A DNA stretch of 64,000 nt from Axinella damicornis (taxonomy: Eukaryota; Porifera; Demospongiae; Axinellida; Axinellidae). Position numbers and translations under genes: made by a program. Location: NCBI GenBank assembly GCA_963931865.1, contig OZ007508.1, positions 2,914,081 through 2,978,080 on the forward strand. The letters are read 5' to 3'. Of this stretch, positions 22,880 to 62,514 are shown piece after piece (the stretch's first letter is position 1; every line of letters begins with the position of its first letter). Below the pieces are notes generated by a model. It ran no database searches. It was given only the letters and a program-made list of their open reading frames with translations, and was not told the DNA's origin.

Positions 22880-25572
22880 CCCTTTATGATGATGTATATA
22901 AGTGGTAACTAAATACAAGTTGCTTGAAAAACACACTATCAGTTTCATCTGTGCTGGGCACCAACAGCTATTGTAAGGTTTCTGCTTCTCCCTCATTCCT
23001 AGTTGCCAACACTGAAAATTGCATCATTGTGTCGTAATCCAACCACACAGAATCTACAGTAACCAGTAATCTACTTTCCTACTAGAAATCCTTGACGCTA
23101 ATCAAACCAAGTGTGATGCAGTTCAAGAGACTGATAACAATTCTTTACAGTTTAAAAATTGTAAAGAACTAGACTAAAAGCAAGTAATTTGCATTATACG
23201 TCTGCATAGTACACCTGGTTTCAGTCCAAAGCATGCTTCAAATATTTATGAGAAGGAAATGTGTATTTGAGTTTTGAACTATAGTATAACCTCTGCGTGG
23301 ACCATTAACCATAACAATGCTGTCTACGTATACAGTGCTCACCTCCTCCGGTAACCACAGACAGCTCAAACCCAGCACTTGTGTTACTAACTTCGCTCCC
23401 TATGGTACAGCTGTACTGCCCACCGTCCGCATCCTGAGTACCACAGAGCTCCAGGATAGACTTGACAAACGTGAACCCGCTCTCAGTCACTTGGCTTTCA
23501 AAGATTGTTACCCAGGTACTGTTCACAAGCACAACACCATCCTTGCTCCAGGTAACAGACGGAACCTGTGGACTGCCGTAGCCCACACAAGCCAATACCA
23601 CAGTGCTACCAGCATCAGCTGTCAGGTTGTTTGGTGAGACAACAATTTGAACTTGCGCAACTGTAAGATAGAGAATCATTGGTCACTACACTTACATTCT
23701 AAATAACCTACCTTCGTTAGAGCAATAGGACCAGTCAATGGCAACAAATGCATTCAAGTCAGTAGTCAAGCGAAAGTGAAACGAAGGTGCTTACCTTCTG
23801 TGTTGACTTGCAGTTCAAAGTCAGCAGATTCAAATCCAAGGGTGTTGTTTGCACTGCAGCTATACTGTCCGATGTCAGCCACACTTGTGCTACAAATCTC
23901 CAGAATCGACTTGACAAATGTAAACCCACTTTCAGTCACTCTCTCCTCGTAAATTTGGATCCGAGACCCGTTGGCCAGTTCAACACCATCCTTTCTCCAA
24001 GAGAGGTAAGGCGGTGGGTCACCATATGCTACACAGCCCACTGTGATGGTGTCACCACTATCAAGTTCAGTCACATTGTTGGGGCGGATCACAATCTGAG
24101 CTGGGGCTGGGATACAGTTAAAGAAGAAATATGTTTAAGAATCCACAGGAATTAAACTCAATTAAGTATGGTATTGTATCCAGTTTGTGTGTACAGCTAA
24201 CCATTGAAAAAAAGTAGGCAAACTTAAGATACAAGGTTCAGGCACTCCCCTAAATGAAACCTTGTATAAATCATTCTCAGTATTGTTGCATGCAGGTAAT
24301 CAGAGACTTTCGTTTGTGCCAGGCACTAACAGCTATTGTTAGGATTCCAAATCTCCCTCATTCCTTGTCAGCACTCAAAACTACATACTGAAAGCTATCA
24401 TACTAGGCAAAGGGTTGCTAAGCACAAGCCACATTAGTTGCTGTATAGTCAGTATACTCACTACTGACATCACACTGCGTCCGATGCATGCAAATGTGAA
24501 ACTTTTAGCAGTAAACAGCAAGTTGACAAAATTATAAGCTATACTGTAGTGGCATGAGATCTGGTGCTTTAGAAACATCCCAGGAAACTAAATTGTCAGG
24601 AAACTCAGTCAATGCAATTATTGTACACAGGGAAACTAGATTCAATACCATTTTTGCTGCCTTCAAGCATAATGTATATTGATATGTCCATATGATGGGC
24701 TTCTACCCACCCAACATATATATGCAGCATGCAGGACGTACTGCCTCAATTAGTCAATTACAAAAGCAATTAACCTCTTGCACTATAGAACCTCGGACCA
24801 TTAACCGTACATAGGAGTACCTCATCACCAAACTCCACACTTGTGTTACCAACTGCATTGCACTATACACTATGTACTCGTAAGCTTGTAGCAAATTCCC
24901 CTTTTAGGTATACAATAACCAGTCAGTTGAATCTGTTCTCTAGCCTTATGCAGCCTCATGATCAATGTTACTTCGGAGTTATATGGTACTTACCTGCCAC
25001 ACTAGTCACAGACAGCTCAAAGTTTGCAGTATCATTGGAAGTGGAGGTTTCAGCAAAACAGCTGTACTGTCCAGCATCATCCTCATCAATACTGCAGATT
25101 TCAAGGATTGATTTCATGAATGCCAGCCCACTTACGTTGAGCACCTCCTGGTAGATGGTGATCACAGAACTGTTGGCCAGCTCACTGCTGCCTCTGCTCC
25201 AGGAGATGGTGGGAACAGGATCGCCATAAGCAGCACATGCTACGGTCAAAGAGCTGCCAGCATCGACAGAAGCCACCTGCGCTGGGCGAATCACGATCCG
25301 AGCTTGATCTGTTGATTGAAAAGGATCAATTTTAACGGTTAATGCGGGTATATAAGTAGTACGGAGCTGTATGATTCTAGCTATACTACATAGCTATAGT
25401 TATCTCAGATCTAGAGCATAAAACTCGCATTCAGTAGCTAGCTAGTCACTTTATAGAACTTGATTTTCTACGGGTATGCCTGTAGTAGCTGTTTCTCACC
25501 TTGAGCTGAGACTGTCCCAGGCAGAACAGCACAAGTTGCCAACAACACCAGCCACTGGTGGTAGGTCGCCAT
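16749..25572 (-). CDS. Ig/CCP type I transmembrane receptor with tyrosine-motif tail
   Basis: Seventeen exons, minus strand: 25572-25500, 25308-24994, 24106-23795, 23660-23343, 22743-22432, 22038-21709, 21470-21156, 20994-20695, 20493-20323, 20200-20024, 19959-19795, 19731-19555, 19467-19291, 19221-19042, 18973-18782, 18603-18462, 17049-16749. All junctions are GT-AG. All are phase 1-1 until the transmembrane exon, which ends in phase 2 and matches the tail exon. Total 3,957 nt, 1,318 aa. Order: signal peptide, 7 Ig domains, 7 CCP domains, one transmembrane helix, basic stop-transfer KRKKGR, then a tail of about 100 aa. It should sit in the plasma membrane as a cell-surface recognition or adhesion receptor; the ligand is unknown. 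Exon 7 has an alternative acceptor at 21491. Confidence 0.87.
17744..17970. mobile_element. Foldback MITE in receptor intron, copy 1
   Basis: ATAGACCTTATTCTGCTAAA at the left pairs with TTTTACCTGAATATGGTCTAT at the right. The arms run about 55 bp through TGAAATTCCAGGTTTCTGTT and ATGACAACAAC. The centre is non-coding. The same element is at the equivalent site in the duplicated copy (62294-62514), so it inserted before the duplication. Confidence 0.8.
18462..18603 (-). other. Receptor transmembrane exon
   Basis: Encodes a short Ser/Asp-rich stalk, then the hydrophobic helix VPILVSSAAVAGGLIIAAIA continuing VMTTIICVCV, followed by the basic anchor MKRKKGR. The acceptor is TACACAG and the donor GTAGGT. 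Orientation is therefore extracellular N-terminus, cytoplasmic C-terminus. Two Cys at the inner membrane face are possible palmitoylation sites. Confidence 0.88.
18782..20493 (-). other. Seven CCP/sushi exons
   Basis: Each exon of 165-192 nt is one CCP module with the pattern VDCGTL, PxNGxV, TATYTC, DxGY, then TCQAxGxWSGxxPTC: four Cys and the conserved Trp. Modules from N to C: 20493-20323, 20200-20024, 19959-19795, 19731-19555, 19467-19291, 19221-19042, 18973-18782. Module 3 is short (a deletion before GQTATY). The last has an enlarged loop (MMEDSTHINP). High mutual similarity points to recent tandem exon duplication. CCP modules mediate protein recognition, as in complement regulators. Confidence 0.88.
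22054..22225. repeat. Tandem duplication of about 90 bp in a receptor intron
   Basis: Two copies share AGTGGAGTTCAGTTTG, GAAACCATGCCCG, CTCTGTAAGTCC and CTCATACACATGCAGTACC with few differences. They lie in the intron between Ig exons 4 and 5. Confidence 0.75.
22835..22878. repeat. Poly-C tract of about 44 bp
   Basis: Uninterrupted C run in the intron between Ig exons 3 and 4, near the acceptor of exon 4 on the minus strand. The collinear intron upstream of Ig exon 2 lacks it, so it expanded after that duplication. Confidence 0.9.
25500..25572 (-). other. Receptor signal-peptide exon
   Basis: ATG at 25572. Encodes MATYHQWLVLLATCAVLP followed by GTVSAQ: a short n-region, hydrophobic core and an AxA-like cleavage context near VSA. 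Donor GTGAGA, phase 1, matching the first Ig exon. Upstream at about 25683-25716 is a GGGCGGAAAAT repeat that could belong to the promoter. Confidence 0.85.
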
Positions 25573-27842
25573 AGCTGACCTGTAGTTGCTGTTGAACTAT
25601 ACACGATAACTCTCAGTGGAATACTCTGGTGATACTGAAATATTCTAAACATGCACGCAGGGCATAATTATGGCAATCGACGGTAGGGCGGAAAATGGGC
25701 GGAAAATGGGCGGAGACAGGAAGAAAATCTGCAGGATATAATCCCACGCAAGTTAATTCCTTTGGGAATGCATGAGAATCGGTAGGCCTATATCTAACAA
25801 CACGCATGCTAATTTTCCTATATGATTCTTGTGAATGAGCAGAATGTTAGCTATGCAAAAACTAGCAAAACTATAGCTATAGCTAGCTATAACGATACCT
25901 TGTTATTATAACAGTGTGGTTAGAAAGTTTGCTCATTCATAGTAAACCAAACGTAGGGTACTTCATATTCTGTCACAAGGTCAACTCTAAGTCTCTCTTG
26001 TGGTCTTCCTATCTAATAGTCTAATCCAAACTGGAATCAATGTCCCATAAAGAACAGCAGTAAATAAGTTCACCCATACGCCTAGGAATAGTTCCTTGTG
26101 TGCCGGGACTTGTGTTGTTTTTTTAAATAATTTATGGGCTGTGGATATCTACACATACAATGTTCAGCTTCATGTGTACGGTTGCTGCAACTTGCTGGGT
26201 GCCTGGTGCAATACCATGCACATGGAAAAACATATACGAGCACCTAAGAGAGCTGGGTGAATTACATGGACTGCTGTGTGTGCAACAATGACATTGATTC
26301 AGCTATATATAGCTGTACAGTGACAGAATCATGCACATTCCCAGGCCTTCTACACCTCCAGTGTTTCGGATTGCTTGATACTGTAAGTGATCAAAAACTG
26401 GAAGCATAGAAGGCCTGGGATGAGGCTACATTAAGTTTGTGCAATCATGCACTGCACCATGCACTGTGAGCAATGAGCAAATCGTAATTTGCAAGAGCAC
26501 AATGTGTTCTCTCTCTTGACAATGTGGCGGTGTGACCGTTGGTATGCTATAGCCATCATGGCTGCCAGCCACAATGTCATCTATTGATTTGAGCTCGAGA
26601 CTAGCTCTTAACAAAGCAATGTGACCGTGCAAGTCATTATCTATACCATGACCAACTATGTGCATACATCCAGGTGGTTTCATTTCATGCATTGCACATT
26701 TCATAAGAGCCCAGAAATCCCACCTCAAATGATTTAAATGCTGCATTCTTTTCACGGCTGCGATATCACCAAACCTCTAATACATCCTTAGGACTTCATG
26801 CTTCACTTCCAAGATTCATGATTATAAACTGAAGTAAACACTATGAACACAAGTCGAACCCTTTCATGAATTCAACACTTACCAAGGTAATTTTGTTGAA
26901 ATACTACGTTAGTGCAATGCCATAATAGCTATTCGATACACTTAATTGGCCATGCTTGCATGCAGAAGCAAATAAATACATAAATTTTAGGTAGACTTCT
27001 AATGTAGCTACATCTCATACAGCAATTTCAAAGTTTATACAATGTCGGCTCCCCAACTCCAGACTAAATTAGTTTTAGTACAAAATGAATTACAAGTGGA
27101 ATTAATAACTTCAAATCTCAAATGTAAAGGTGCGTGAAAGCCTCCTCCTGCAGTCCACTCCGGTGGGTCTGATTGCCAGCTCATGACGGCCTCTTGCAAG
27201 CTGGATATTAGTGTACCCCACTGTTGACAGGCCTAGAGGTATGTAAGGAGAGTGGGCCTCTGGTCAGTCACGATGAAATTTGGGTCAGCTGACTCTCAAC
27301 AAGGATACCCGGTGTTAATAACTTGAGTAGAGTGAATCACTTAGTCTGACAGATAGCTATGCCACCTCTGAACAGGTGAGCTCTATATAATGAACGCTAA
27401 GTTAGCTGACATGATGGGTACTGTGACGTGCAATCTGACAGTTATATCTGGAGGGGAGCCATGATCACACTCCAGATATAACTGCAGTAAGATAGTAACG
27501 GGCCCCTGATGGTTGCTTAGTGTGTACGTATAGTAGTGTGACTACCATACTTTGAATTAACAAGTTCCATATGACCCCAGCATATATATATAAATGTCAT
27601 TTCTATGCAGCAAGCTAAGCTACAATGGGGCTATATATGCAGCAAGATGTATATATGAACCTTCCTTTGAAGTAGGTTGCCGTGAATAACGTCACAATAT
27701 GGAATATATGTACATGATATATGATATGGTTGTTCTTAGAGTCCCCCCTCAAGTCACAATATGTATGATATAATTATGATATGGTTGTTCTTAGAGTCCC
27801 CCTCAAGCCGGCCAGTCGTGCTTTTAATCTCATGCAGAGGAG
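25573..27842. other. Intergenic stretch, no supported gene
   Basis: Lies between the receptor start and the LINE tail. It holds the GGGCGGAAAAT triplication near 25.7 kb, a hairpin at 26339-26416 (CCCAGGCCTTCTA and TAGAAGGCCTGGG ends), a palindrome of CAGTTATATCTGGAG type at about 27439-27484, and a direct duplication of about 55-60 bp at 27691-27806. An open frame of 109 aa at 26426-26755 (minus) has no recognisable domain or splice context and is not called. No convincing last exon for the Calx-beta gene was found here. Confidence 0.6.
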
Positions 27843-29770
27843 TTTTTTTTTTTTTTTTTTTTTTTTCTATAACAATTTTGCAACAATGCAAGGGTACATG
27901 AATAGCAGTTGCTAACATGATAATGCACCCAGACAGAAGTCCAATTATCTATGATCTAAGTAATAGGTATAATTGAGGTATTTAATGTGTGACATAATAC
28001 AGTCTGTTTAAAAGAATCCAATGACTGACAGTTTTGTACAGATGAGGGTAAGCTGTTCCATAGGGCAATTGTATCCGGAAAAAATGAGGATTGATAGGCA
28101 TTTGAGCGTGTTACTGGTCTTTCAAGGGCTAGTGTACTGGAGTTTCTGAGGAGTCTGGCCTGACTCCGCGGCACAATAGGTACAACCGGGAATGTAAGCT
28201 GTCCATTTACAACTTTATAAAGGAGGCACAGTTTCAGATAGCGTCTTCTGCAGGCAAGAGTAGGCAGGTTGCATGACTGAAGCAAAGACTCATATCCAGA
28301 ACTCCAGCTTTTAGTGCACACCTTAAGCGCAAACTTCTGCACTCTCTCCAGGGAGCTGATAAGTCCCCGTTGATGGGGGTCCCATACAGGTACAGCGTAT
28401 TCCAGATGTGGTCGGATGTAGGCCAGATACAGTTGCAAGAGTGATGACGAATTTGCAGAAGGATAGAATTTTCGGTATAGAATACCCACTTGTTGCCTTG
28501 CTTTTTTACATACTTCACTGACTTGCATAGACCAGTTTAAGGACGGAGTGAGCCATACTCCAAGGTATCTGTAGGAGTGCACCCTCTCCAAACATGTTTG
28601 CTTAATCTTCAGAGGTGTAACAGGGAGGGAGGGCTGCTTTCTCCTGGTGATGATCATATACTTGCACTTTCTACCATTAAACTTCAGATGGTTATCGTCA
28701 GACCATACACATATGTTGTCAATATCTATCTGTAACAGATGGTAATCAGTTGCTGAGTGGATAGGGCGGTAAAGCACCAGATCATCAGCATAAATAGACA
28801 TGGTACCGTCTGACAATGGAACCATTGTAATGTCGTCAATGTAGAAAATGAACAGAAATGGCCCAAGGACTGACCCTTGTGGGACTCCAGAAGTCACAGG
28901 CAAAACACCTGAAGATGAACCATTCACACACACATACTGACTTCTCTTACAAAGGTAGTGCGTGATCCATCTGAGAATATGTGGTTGAACATTGCAGTTT
29001 TTCAGCTTTTGCAGTAAGGGTCTATGGGGAACTGAGTCAAAGGCCTTGCTGTAATCAAAGAATACACAGCAGATATCTAGGCCCAAGTCAAGTTGTCTGT
29101 GCCATTGATCAGTCACATCTAACAGAGCCCCCGTTGTGGACTTGCCCTGAGTGAATCCCCACTGGTGAGCAGAGAGAGGGTAATGGTCTTTAAGATGATC
29201 AATTAGGAGGTTCCGAATGTGCATTTCGAGGAGTTTGCTCAGCACTGAGAGTAATGATATTGGGCGATAGTTACCAGGAACAGAATGGTCACGTGACTTG
29301 GGAATTGGTGTGACACGAGCGATTTTCCACTCGTCAGGTAGCTCTCCAAGTCGAATGGAGATATTAAATAGTTGAGTCACTGCAGGGGTAATGCTCAGAG
29401 CAGTCTCCTTAAGCATTCGAGTGGATATGTCATCATGACCATTAGCTTTAGTTGGATCTAGGGAGCATAAGAGCTCATAGACTTCATCTTCAGTGCACAT
29501 AAGGTTGTCAGGACATTCATGAGGAACAGCTTCAGGAAGATCAGCCACATTTAGTTCAGGAAGTGAGTGATTGAAGCAGTTTGTAAATGTGACATTCAGA
29601 AGGCAAGCCTTTTCTTGATTGGTGGTTGCAATGGTGTTTTCACTAGACAGAGTCGGAATGGAGTTCTCTTTCGGAGTTAGAGATTTCACTACCTTCCAAA
29701 ATTCCCGTTGATTATGAGGGTGTAGATTAGTGAGAAATCTCCTCTTTGCAAAGTTTGAACTGAACCCAAA
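27843..29770 (-). mobile_element. 5'-truncated CR1/Jockey-like LINE
   Basis: The minus-strand element ends in a poly-A tail (poly-T at 27843-27866 on the plus strand) about 90 bp after its stop codon. It contains an intact reverse-transcriptase frame but no apurinic endonuclease and no 5' UTR, as usual for 5' truncation during target-primed reverse transcription. The 5' junction lies near 29770, very close to the donor of the collagen exon at 29841, so it inserted into that gene's intron or 3' region. No target-site duplication could be fixed. Confidence 0.88.
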
Positions 29771-29830
29771 ATAGACCGCAACGCTGGATGCAGCAACTTC
29801 CACCACTGTGGTTAGGATAGACAGCAGCAA
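27956..29830 (-). CDS. Non-LTR reverse transcriptase (truncated ORF2-like)
   Basis: Open over about 620 codons without internal stops; roughly the first 20 codons (upstream of AKRRFLTNL) are probably flanking host sequence. Canonical RT blocks in order: PIPKSRDH and NYRPISLLSVLSKLLE, FFDYSKAFDSVPH, SGVPQGSVLGPFLF, the catalytic YADDLVLY, then YLGVWLTPSLNW (thumb side) and the C-terminal RRRYLKLCLLYKVVNG segment. The endonuclease is missing. The intact frame implies a fairly recent insertion, or an assembly of an active family. It cannot transpose alone. Confidence 0.9.
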   Translation of the reverse strand: MLLSILTTVVEVAASSVAVYFGFSSNFAKRRFLTNLHPHNQREFWKVVKSLTPKENSIPTLSSENTIATTNQEKACLLNVTFTNCFNHSLPELNVADLPEAVPHECPDNLMCTEDEVYELLCSLDPTKANGHDDISTRMLKETALSITPAVTQLFNISIRLGELPDEWKIARVTPIPKSRDHSVPGNYRPISLLSVLSKLLEMHIRNLLIDHLKDHYPLSAHQWGFTQGKSTTGALLDVTDQWHRQLDLGLDICCVFFDYSKAFDSVPHRPLLQKLKNCNVQPHILRWITHYLCKRSQYVCVNGSSSGVLPVTSGVPQGSVLGPFLFIFYIDDITMVPLSDGTMSIYADDLVLYRPIHSATDYHLLQIDIDNICVWSDDNHLKFNGRKCKYMIITRRKQPSLPVTPLKIKQTCLERVHSYRYLGVWLTPSLNWSMQVSEVCKKARQQVGILYRKFYPSANSSSLLQLYLAYIRPHLEYAVPVWDPHQRGLISSLERVQKFALKVCTKSWSSGYESLLQSCNLPTLACRRRYLKLCLLYKVVNGQLTFPVVPIVPRSQARLLRNSSTLALERPVTRSNAYQSSFFPDTIALWNSLPSSVQNCQSLDSFKQTVLCHTLNTSIIPIT

Positions 29831-29840
29831 CTCAACTCAC

Positions 29841-29939
29841 TGTATTTCCAAGAGGTCCAGGAGGACCAGGGTCTCCAGGATGGCCTGACTCTCCATCTTC
29901 TCCATTGACTCCTGGTGTACCAGTCAAACCTGTTGCACC
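29841..29939 (-). other. Collagen triple-helix exon
   Basis: A 99-nt exon between acceptor CACGTAG and donor GTGAGT encodes exactly 11 Gly-X-Y triplets (GAT GLT GTP, then GED GES GHP GDP GPP GPL). Exon borders at codon boundaries (phase 0-0) are typical of fibrillar or short-chain collagen genes. It lies directly downstream of the Calx-beta gene on the same strand, but the preceding exon (30266-30123) ends in phase 1, so the two cannot be joined directly. Either a connecting exon is lost or missing, or this belongs to another, broken gene. Confidence 0.75.
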
Positions 29940-30122
29940 CTACGTGAATAGGGAGGAGTGTATGTGTGTGTCATGTGCCACTATATACAGCGTAAGCCTA
30001 TAGCCTCCAAATTAAGAGCAAGGTACATGTAGGCATCATTTGTACATTGAGTATTCTGTGTATGGTGACTTAATAGTTAACAGTTTGGCTCATGCAGTAA
30101 TGTGATCTTAGTATGCACTCAC

Positions 30123-59360
<29,238 letters not shown>

Positions 59361-59698
59361 TGTTACACTATAAGCAAGCCAAATAAGCAAGCTAGTTACT
59401 CTCTTTGACAGTGTCTGTCTTAGCGCACGTGCTCTATAGTAGCTGGTGTTCGAGAGCCATACCTAATGACTAAGATACATTCCTTCACTGCCTAATTTCA
59501 CAACATGCAGGATACCAGGGTGGGGTTTCTATAGTAATCCTGCAGTGTGAATGCATCAGAAAATTAGTTAGCTAACCTCTGACATAAAATTCGACACAAC
59601 CCTCTGTTGTTGAAACGTCACACTCAATTTTCTGCTCAAATGTAAATGAGTACACATGAGTGCACTTTGGTACATGTACACTGCCCCCAAAAATGCCC

Positions 59699-59724
59699 AC
59701 ACACACACACACACATACACACAC

Positions 59725-59778
<54 letters not shown>

Positions 59779-59788
59779 ACACACACAC

Positions 59789-59855
<67 letters not shown>
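59699..59855. repeat. CA microsatellite with ATAC variants
   Basis: About 155 bp of CA repeats interrupted by ACATAC units, between the two signal-peptide exons. Long Thr-His or Cys-Val open frames here are artefacts. Confidence 0.95.
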
Positions 59856-59857
<2 letters not shown>

Positions 59858-60086
59858 GAGATTAGTTCACACCGCTCCACCCACAAGTACTCCTTGCATC
59901 CCGGATATGAGGAAACCACTATATGATGAGCCTACAACACACCATCAGTCAGGATTGCCTCCTCAGGAAGAAAGCCATTACTGACATGTCCAGTCTTAGC
60001 TACACCTCGGCAGCTCTTGGCTAGCTATTGTACAAATGCTCATTCTTAAACAAAAGCTCCAACTTAGCATGTAAATATCACCTCAC

Positions 60087-60168
60087 CTTGTGCATGCACA
60101 GTGTACAGCTCGCACCAGAAGAACAGGGCCGCAGCAAGAGAATATAGAACTTTACCGCTGCAAGCCAT
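60087..60168 (-). other. Signal-peptide first exon, distal copy
   Basis: ATG at 60168. Encodes MACSGKVLYSLAAALFFWCE followed by LYTVHAQ, ending at the same GTGAGG donor in phase 1. 18 of 26 aligned residues match the proximal copy. Both can splice to the same downstream exon, giving the same mature protein. It may be an alternative first exon under its own promoter, or the remnant of a second Calx-beta gene whose body is missing. Confidence 0.75.
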
Positions 60169-60524
60169 TGCTACAACAAGCTAAGCTAGTAACTCTCTTT
60201 GACAGTGTCTGTGTTAGCACACTGCATATGTAGCAGCTGGTGTTCACTCAGCCAACTGCAAGAGTTTAAAAGGCAAGAAGCAGTATACAATGTAGTGACT
60301 GCTGAACATTCCTTCAAAGCATGCCTGGTTCCTCGTGATACAGAATGCAGCATACCAGGGCAGGGTTTCTATGGTACATATCAAGTGCCCATGCATGGTT
60401 AAAATTGGGGACATTAGAAAGCAGCTGAGGTGGGCGCTAGATACATACTCAGACAAATTAGGCATGTAGTATCCACCCACCCACTGAGCAGCTATACAAA
60501 CAACAAGCACTGGGCTAGGCATCG

Positions 60525-60985
60525 CTGTGTGGGACTCATGTATATAGCTATACCTCCTGCATGGATTGCTCATGCAAGTGTATTCTCTGCTTCCACGGCC
60601 TGTTCTACATGTGCTTGTTAATATCATAACTGATTCTTGTTCTCAAGTCACTTTAGGCATGCTGCTACAACCAACAAGCTCACCCTAAACGAACCCACCC
60701 TGTTCCCAGGGACATTCCAGCTTCAAACCACATGCACAGACACTGCAGCTTTATAAGTTGATCATGACATTACCCTAATCACAGTCACTCATTAATCAAA
60801 GAGTGCCTTGAAGTGACTGGAAATAGAGGCCCTACGAAACAAGGCAGCTTTCTAAGCTCATCTATTATATACAAATGTAACAAGTTGGTGCTTTGGATTT
60901 TGGCTTCCTATGCTCTAGCTGGCACACAATACATGCAGCAGAGAATCCAGAAACTCAAAATCAAGTCACTTAATCTCGTTCTACC
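60525..60985. repeat. Dispersed repeat, copy also at 35990-36470
   Basis: Same family as the 36-kb copy (shared CTCAAGTCACTTTA, CATTCCAGCTTCAAACCACA and TCAAAGAGTGCCTTGAAGTG). It adjoins the left edge of the segmental duplication at 60995. From 60169 to 60524 I see no other feature. Confidence 0.7.
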
Positions 60986-62004
60986 ATGCATACATGGCTG
61001 ATGAAAGATTGACTCATGGCATCTGCATGTTGAGAAGCATCATGCAAGTCAACCCTTCTGTAGATGGATGACCAAACTACGTGTCATACACAGTTTCCCC
61101 TCGTAATAGATTACTAAACCTGCTGCTCAGATGTACACGCATGCATTTGGTACACTTTGGCACTCTGCAAATAGATGTCCAAGATTCTCGTCTGAATCTC
61201 AGCACACAAGTGAGCACACAGTGAAATGTGTGCATGCATGCACACATGCAGACACACACGCACAATCATACAAACAATAGAGCTTATATAATCGACACTG
61301 TGTCAGTTAGCATTCGTATGTGGTGTGAGTTGTCACTGCTTGAATAATTATACAAATCACAATGGGAACTGTAAGTGTAAAAAACATCATTGTTATAATC
61401 AAATTTGTGATGGAGCAAAAATCCATTGGTAAAATTCAGCTGGTACAAGTCTAAACAACACTAAATTGAGTTTGATAAACTATGCATCACTATTAGCATT
61501 TTATAAGCAGTCATAGTTGGGAACTTTGCTTGTCCAAATAAAGCATTTATATGTAATCGGCTTCATCGTACGTATTGTCCAGATGTTCTGCAGGGATAGT
61601 CTCATAGATCCCACTGCTCGCCTGGTCGTCAGGCCGTACAACCTGAGTATACAGTGGAGGTGGGTCCTTGTTTCGGATACTGTCCATTGTTTCGTATTCA
61701 TCATGTGGGACATCCTTCTGCAAGGTACCACTCAAAGCATTTTGATTTGCAATCGTGAATGAAGAGGTCCCCAATACACTCATCTCATGAGCAGTTCCTC
61801 GAATGGTATCATATGCTTCGTTGTAGGCCATCGGTACATTTGCCATGCTGTATTGTGAAAGACACATATTAAGACATTATTAAACAGTAATCATAGCAAC
61901 GTATATACGTATGTAAGTAAGGACATAAAATGGAGCCAGAAGACCTGCTAACTCAGTAGGACACAAACAATCGCTTGCATTATGGCCAACAGGATGACAT
62001 ACCT

Positions 62005-62047
62005 TAGTCTCGTTCCCAGACCTCCCTGGGGTCTGGGAACGAGACTA
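62005..62047. mobile_element. 43-bp foldback of the TAGTCTCG family with known empty site
   Basis: TAGTCTCGTTCCCAGAC and GTCTGGGAACGAGACTA flank 9 bp. The homologous position in copy 1 (about 17490) reads through CATACCTAAGG without it. In copy 2, TACCT is present before the element and again at 62058-62062, with GACTACATTG in between. Confidence 0.83.
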
Positions 62048-62293
62048 GACTACATTGTACCTAAGGTGTACAGCAATTCCTATACTCATGTATGAAGGTC
62101 ACATCACCATGATGACATTAAAGTCAGTATCATGCTTTGTTGACATTTCCCATGGTGCAATTTTGCATTGTCATTGCATGTTCCTTCCCCTCCTTCCGCT
62201 CTCAAGGTCATTACGTGCTCCTGTTTTCATGCATAACTGTCAACTTGGTTTGGAGATTTAGTCCTACCTTGAATGGAAGCCACTACCACCACT

Positions 62294-62514
62294 GAATACC
62301 TTATTCTGCTAAAATGAAATTCCAGGTTTCTGTTTCTATGACAACAACATCCCCTTAGGTTTCAATGGGGGAAATCCTGAATTTTGGAGGCCATAACTTG
62401 GACACTGTATATCCCGTTTACTTCAACTCTGGGATGCAGCCTATCTGCATGATGGGTACAAGGAGTTGTTGTTGTCAGAAACCTGGAATTTCATTTTAGC
62501 TGAATATGGTCTAT
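62294..62514. mobile_element. Foldback MITE in receptor intron, copy 2
   Basis: Counterpart of 17744-17970, slightly shortened: the right arm has lost several bases in the GTTGTTGTCATAGCAACAG segment. Non-coding. Confidence 0.78.

Larger units (their letters stand above)
20695..25308 (-). other. Seven immunoglobulin-domain exons
   Basis: Each domain is one phase 1-1 exon of 300-330 nt with Ig landmarks: first Cys in VxCVAYGDP, core Trp in SWSR or SWRKDG, and YSC after a DxGQ motif. KSILEIC, an extra Cys in strand E, recurs in every domain and suggests a second disulfide. Domain 2 (24106-23795) is nearly identical to domain 4 (22743-22432), and domain 3 (23660-23343) to domain 5 (22038-21709), introns included: a two-domain segmental duplication. 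Several NxS/T glycosylation sites are present. Confidence 0.88.

Noticed and set aside
26426..26755. 109-aa open frame considered as a last exon for the Calx-beta gene
   Set aside because: No in-phase acceptor, no domain and no membrane or terminal signature; matches chance expectation.
59568..59984. Cys-Val and Thr-His repeat proteins on both strands
   Set aside because: Pure products of the CA microsatellite; no start context, domain or splice support.
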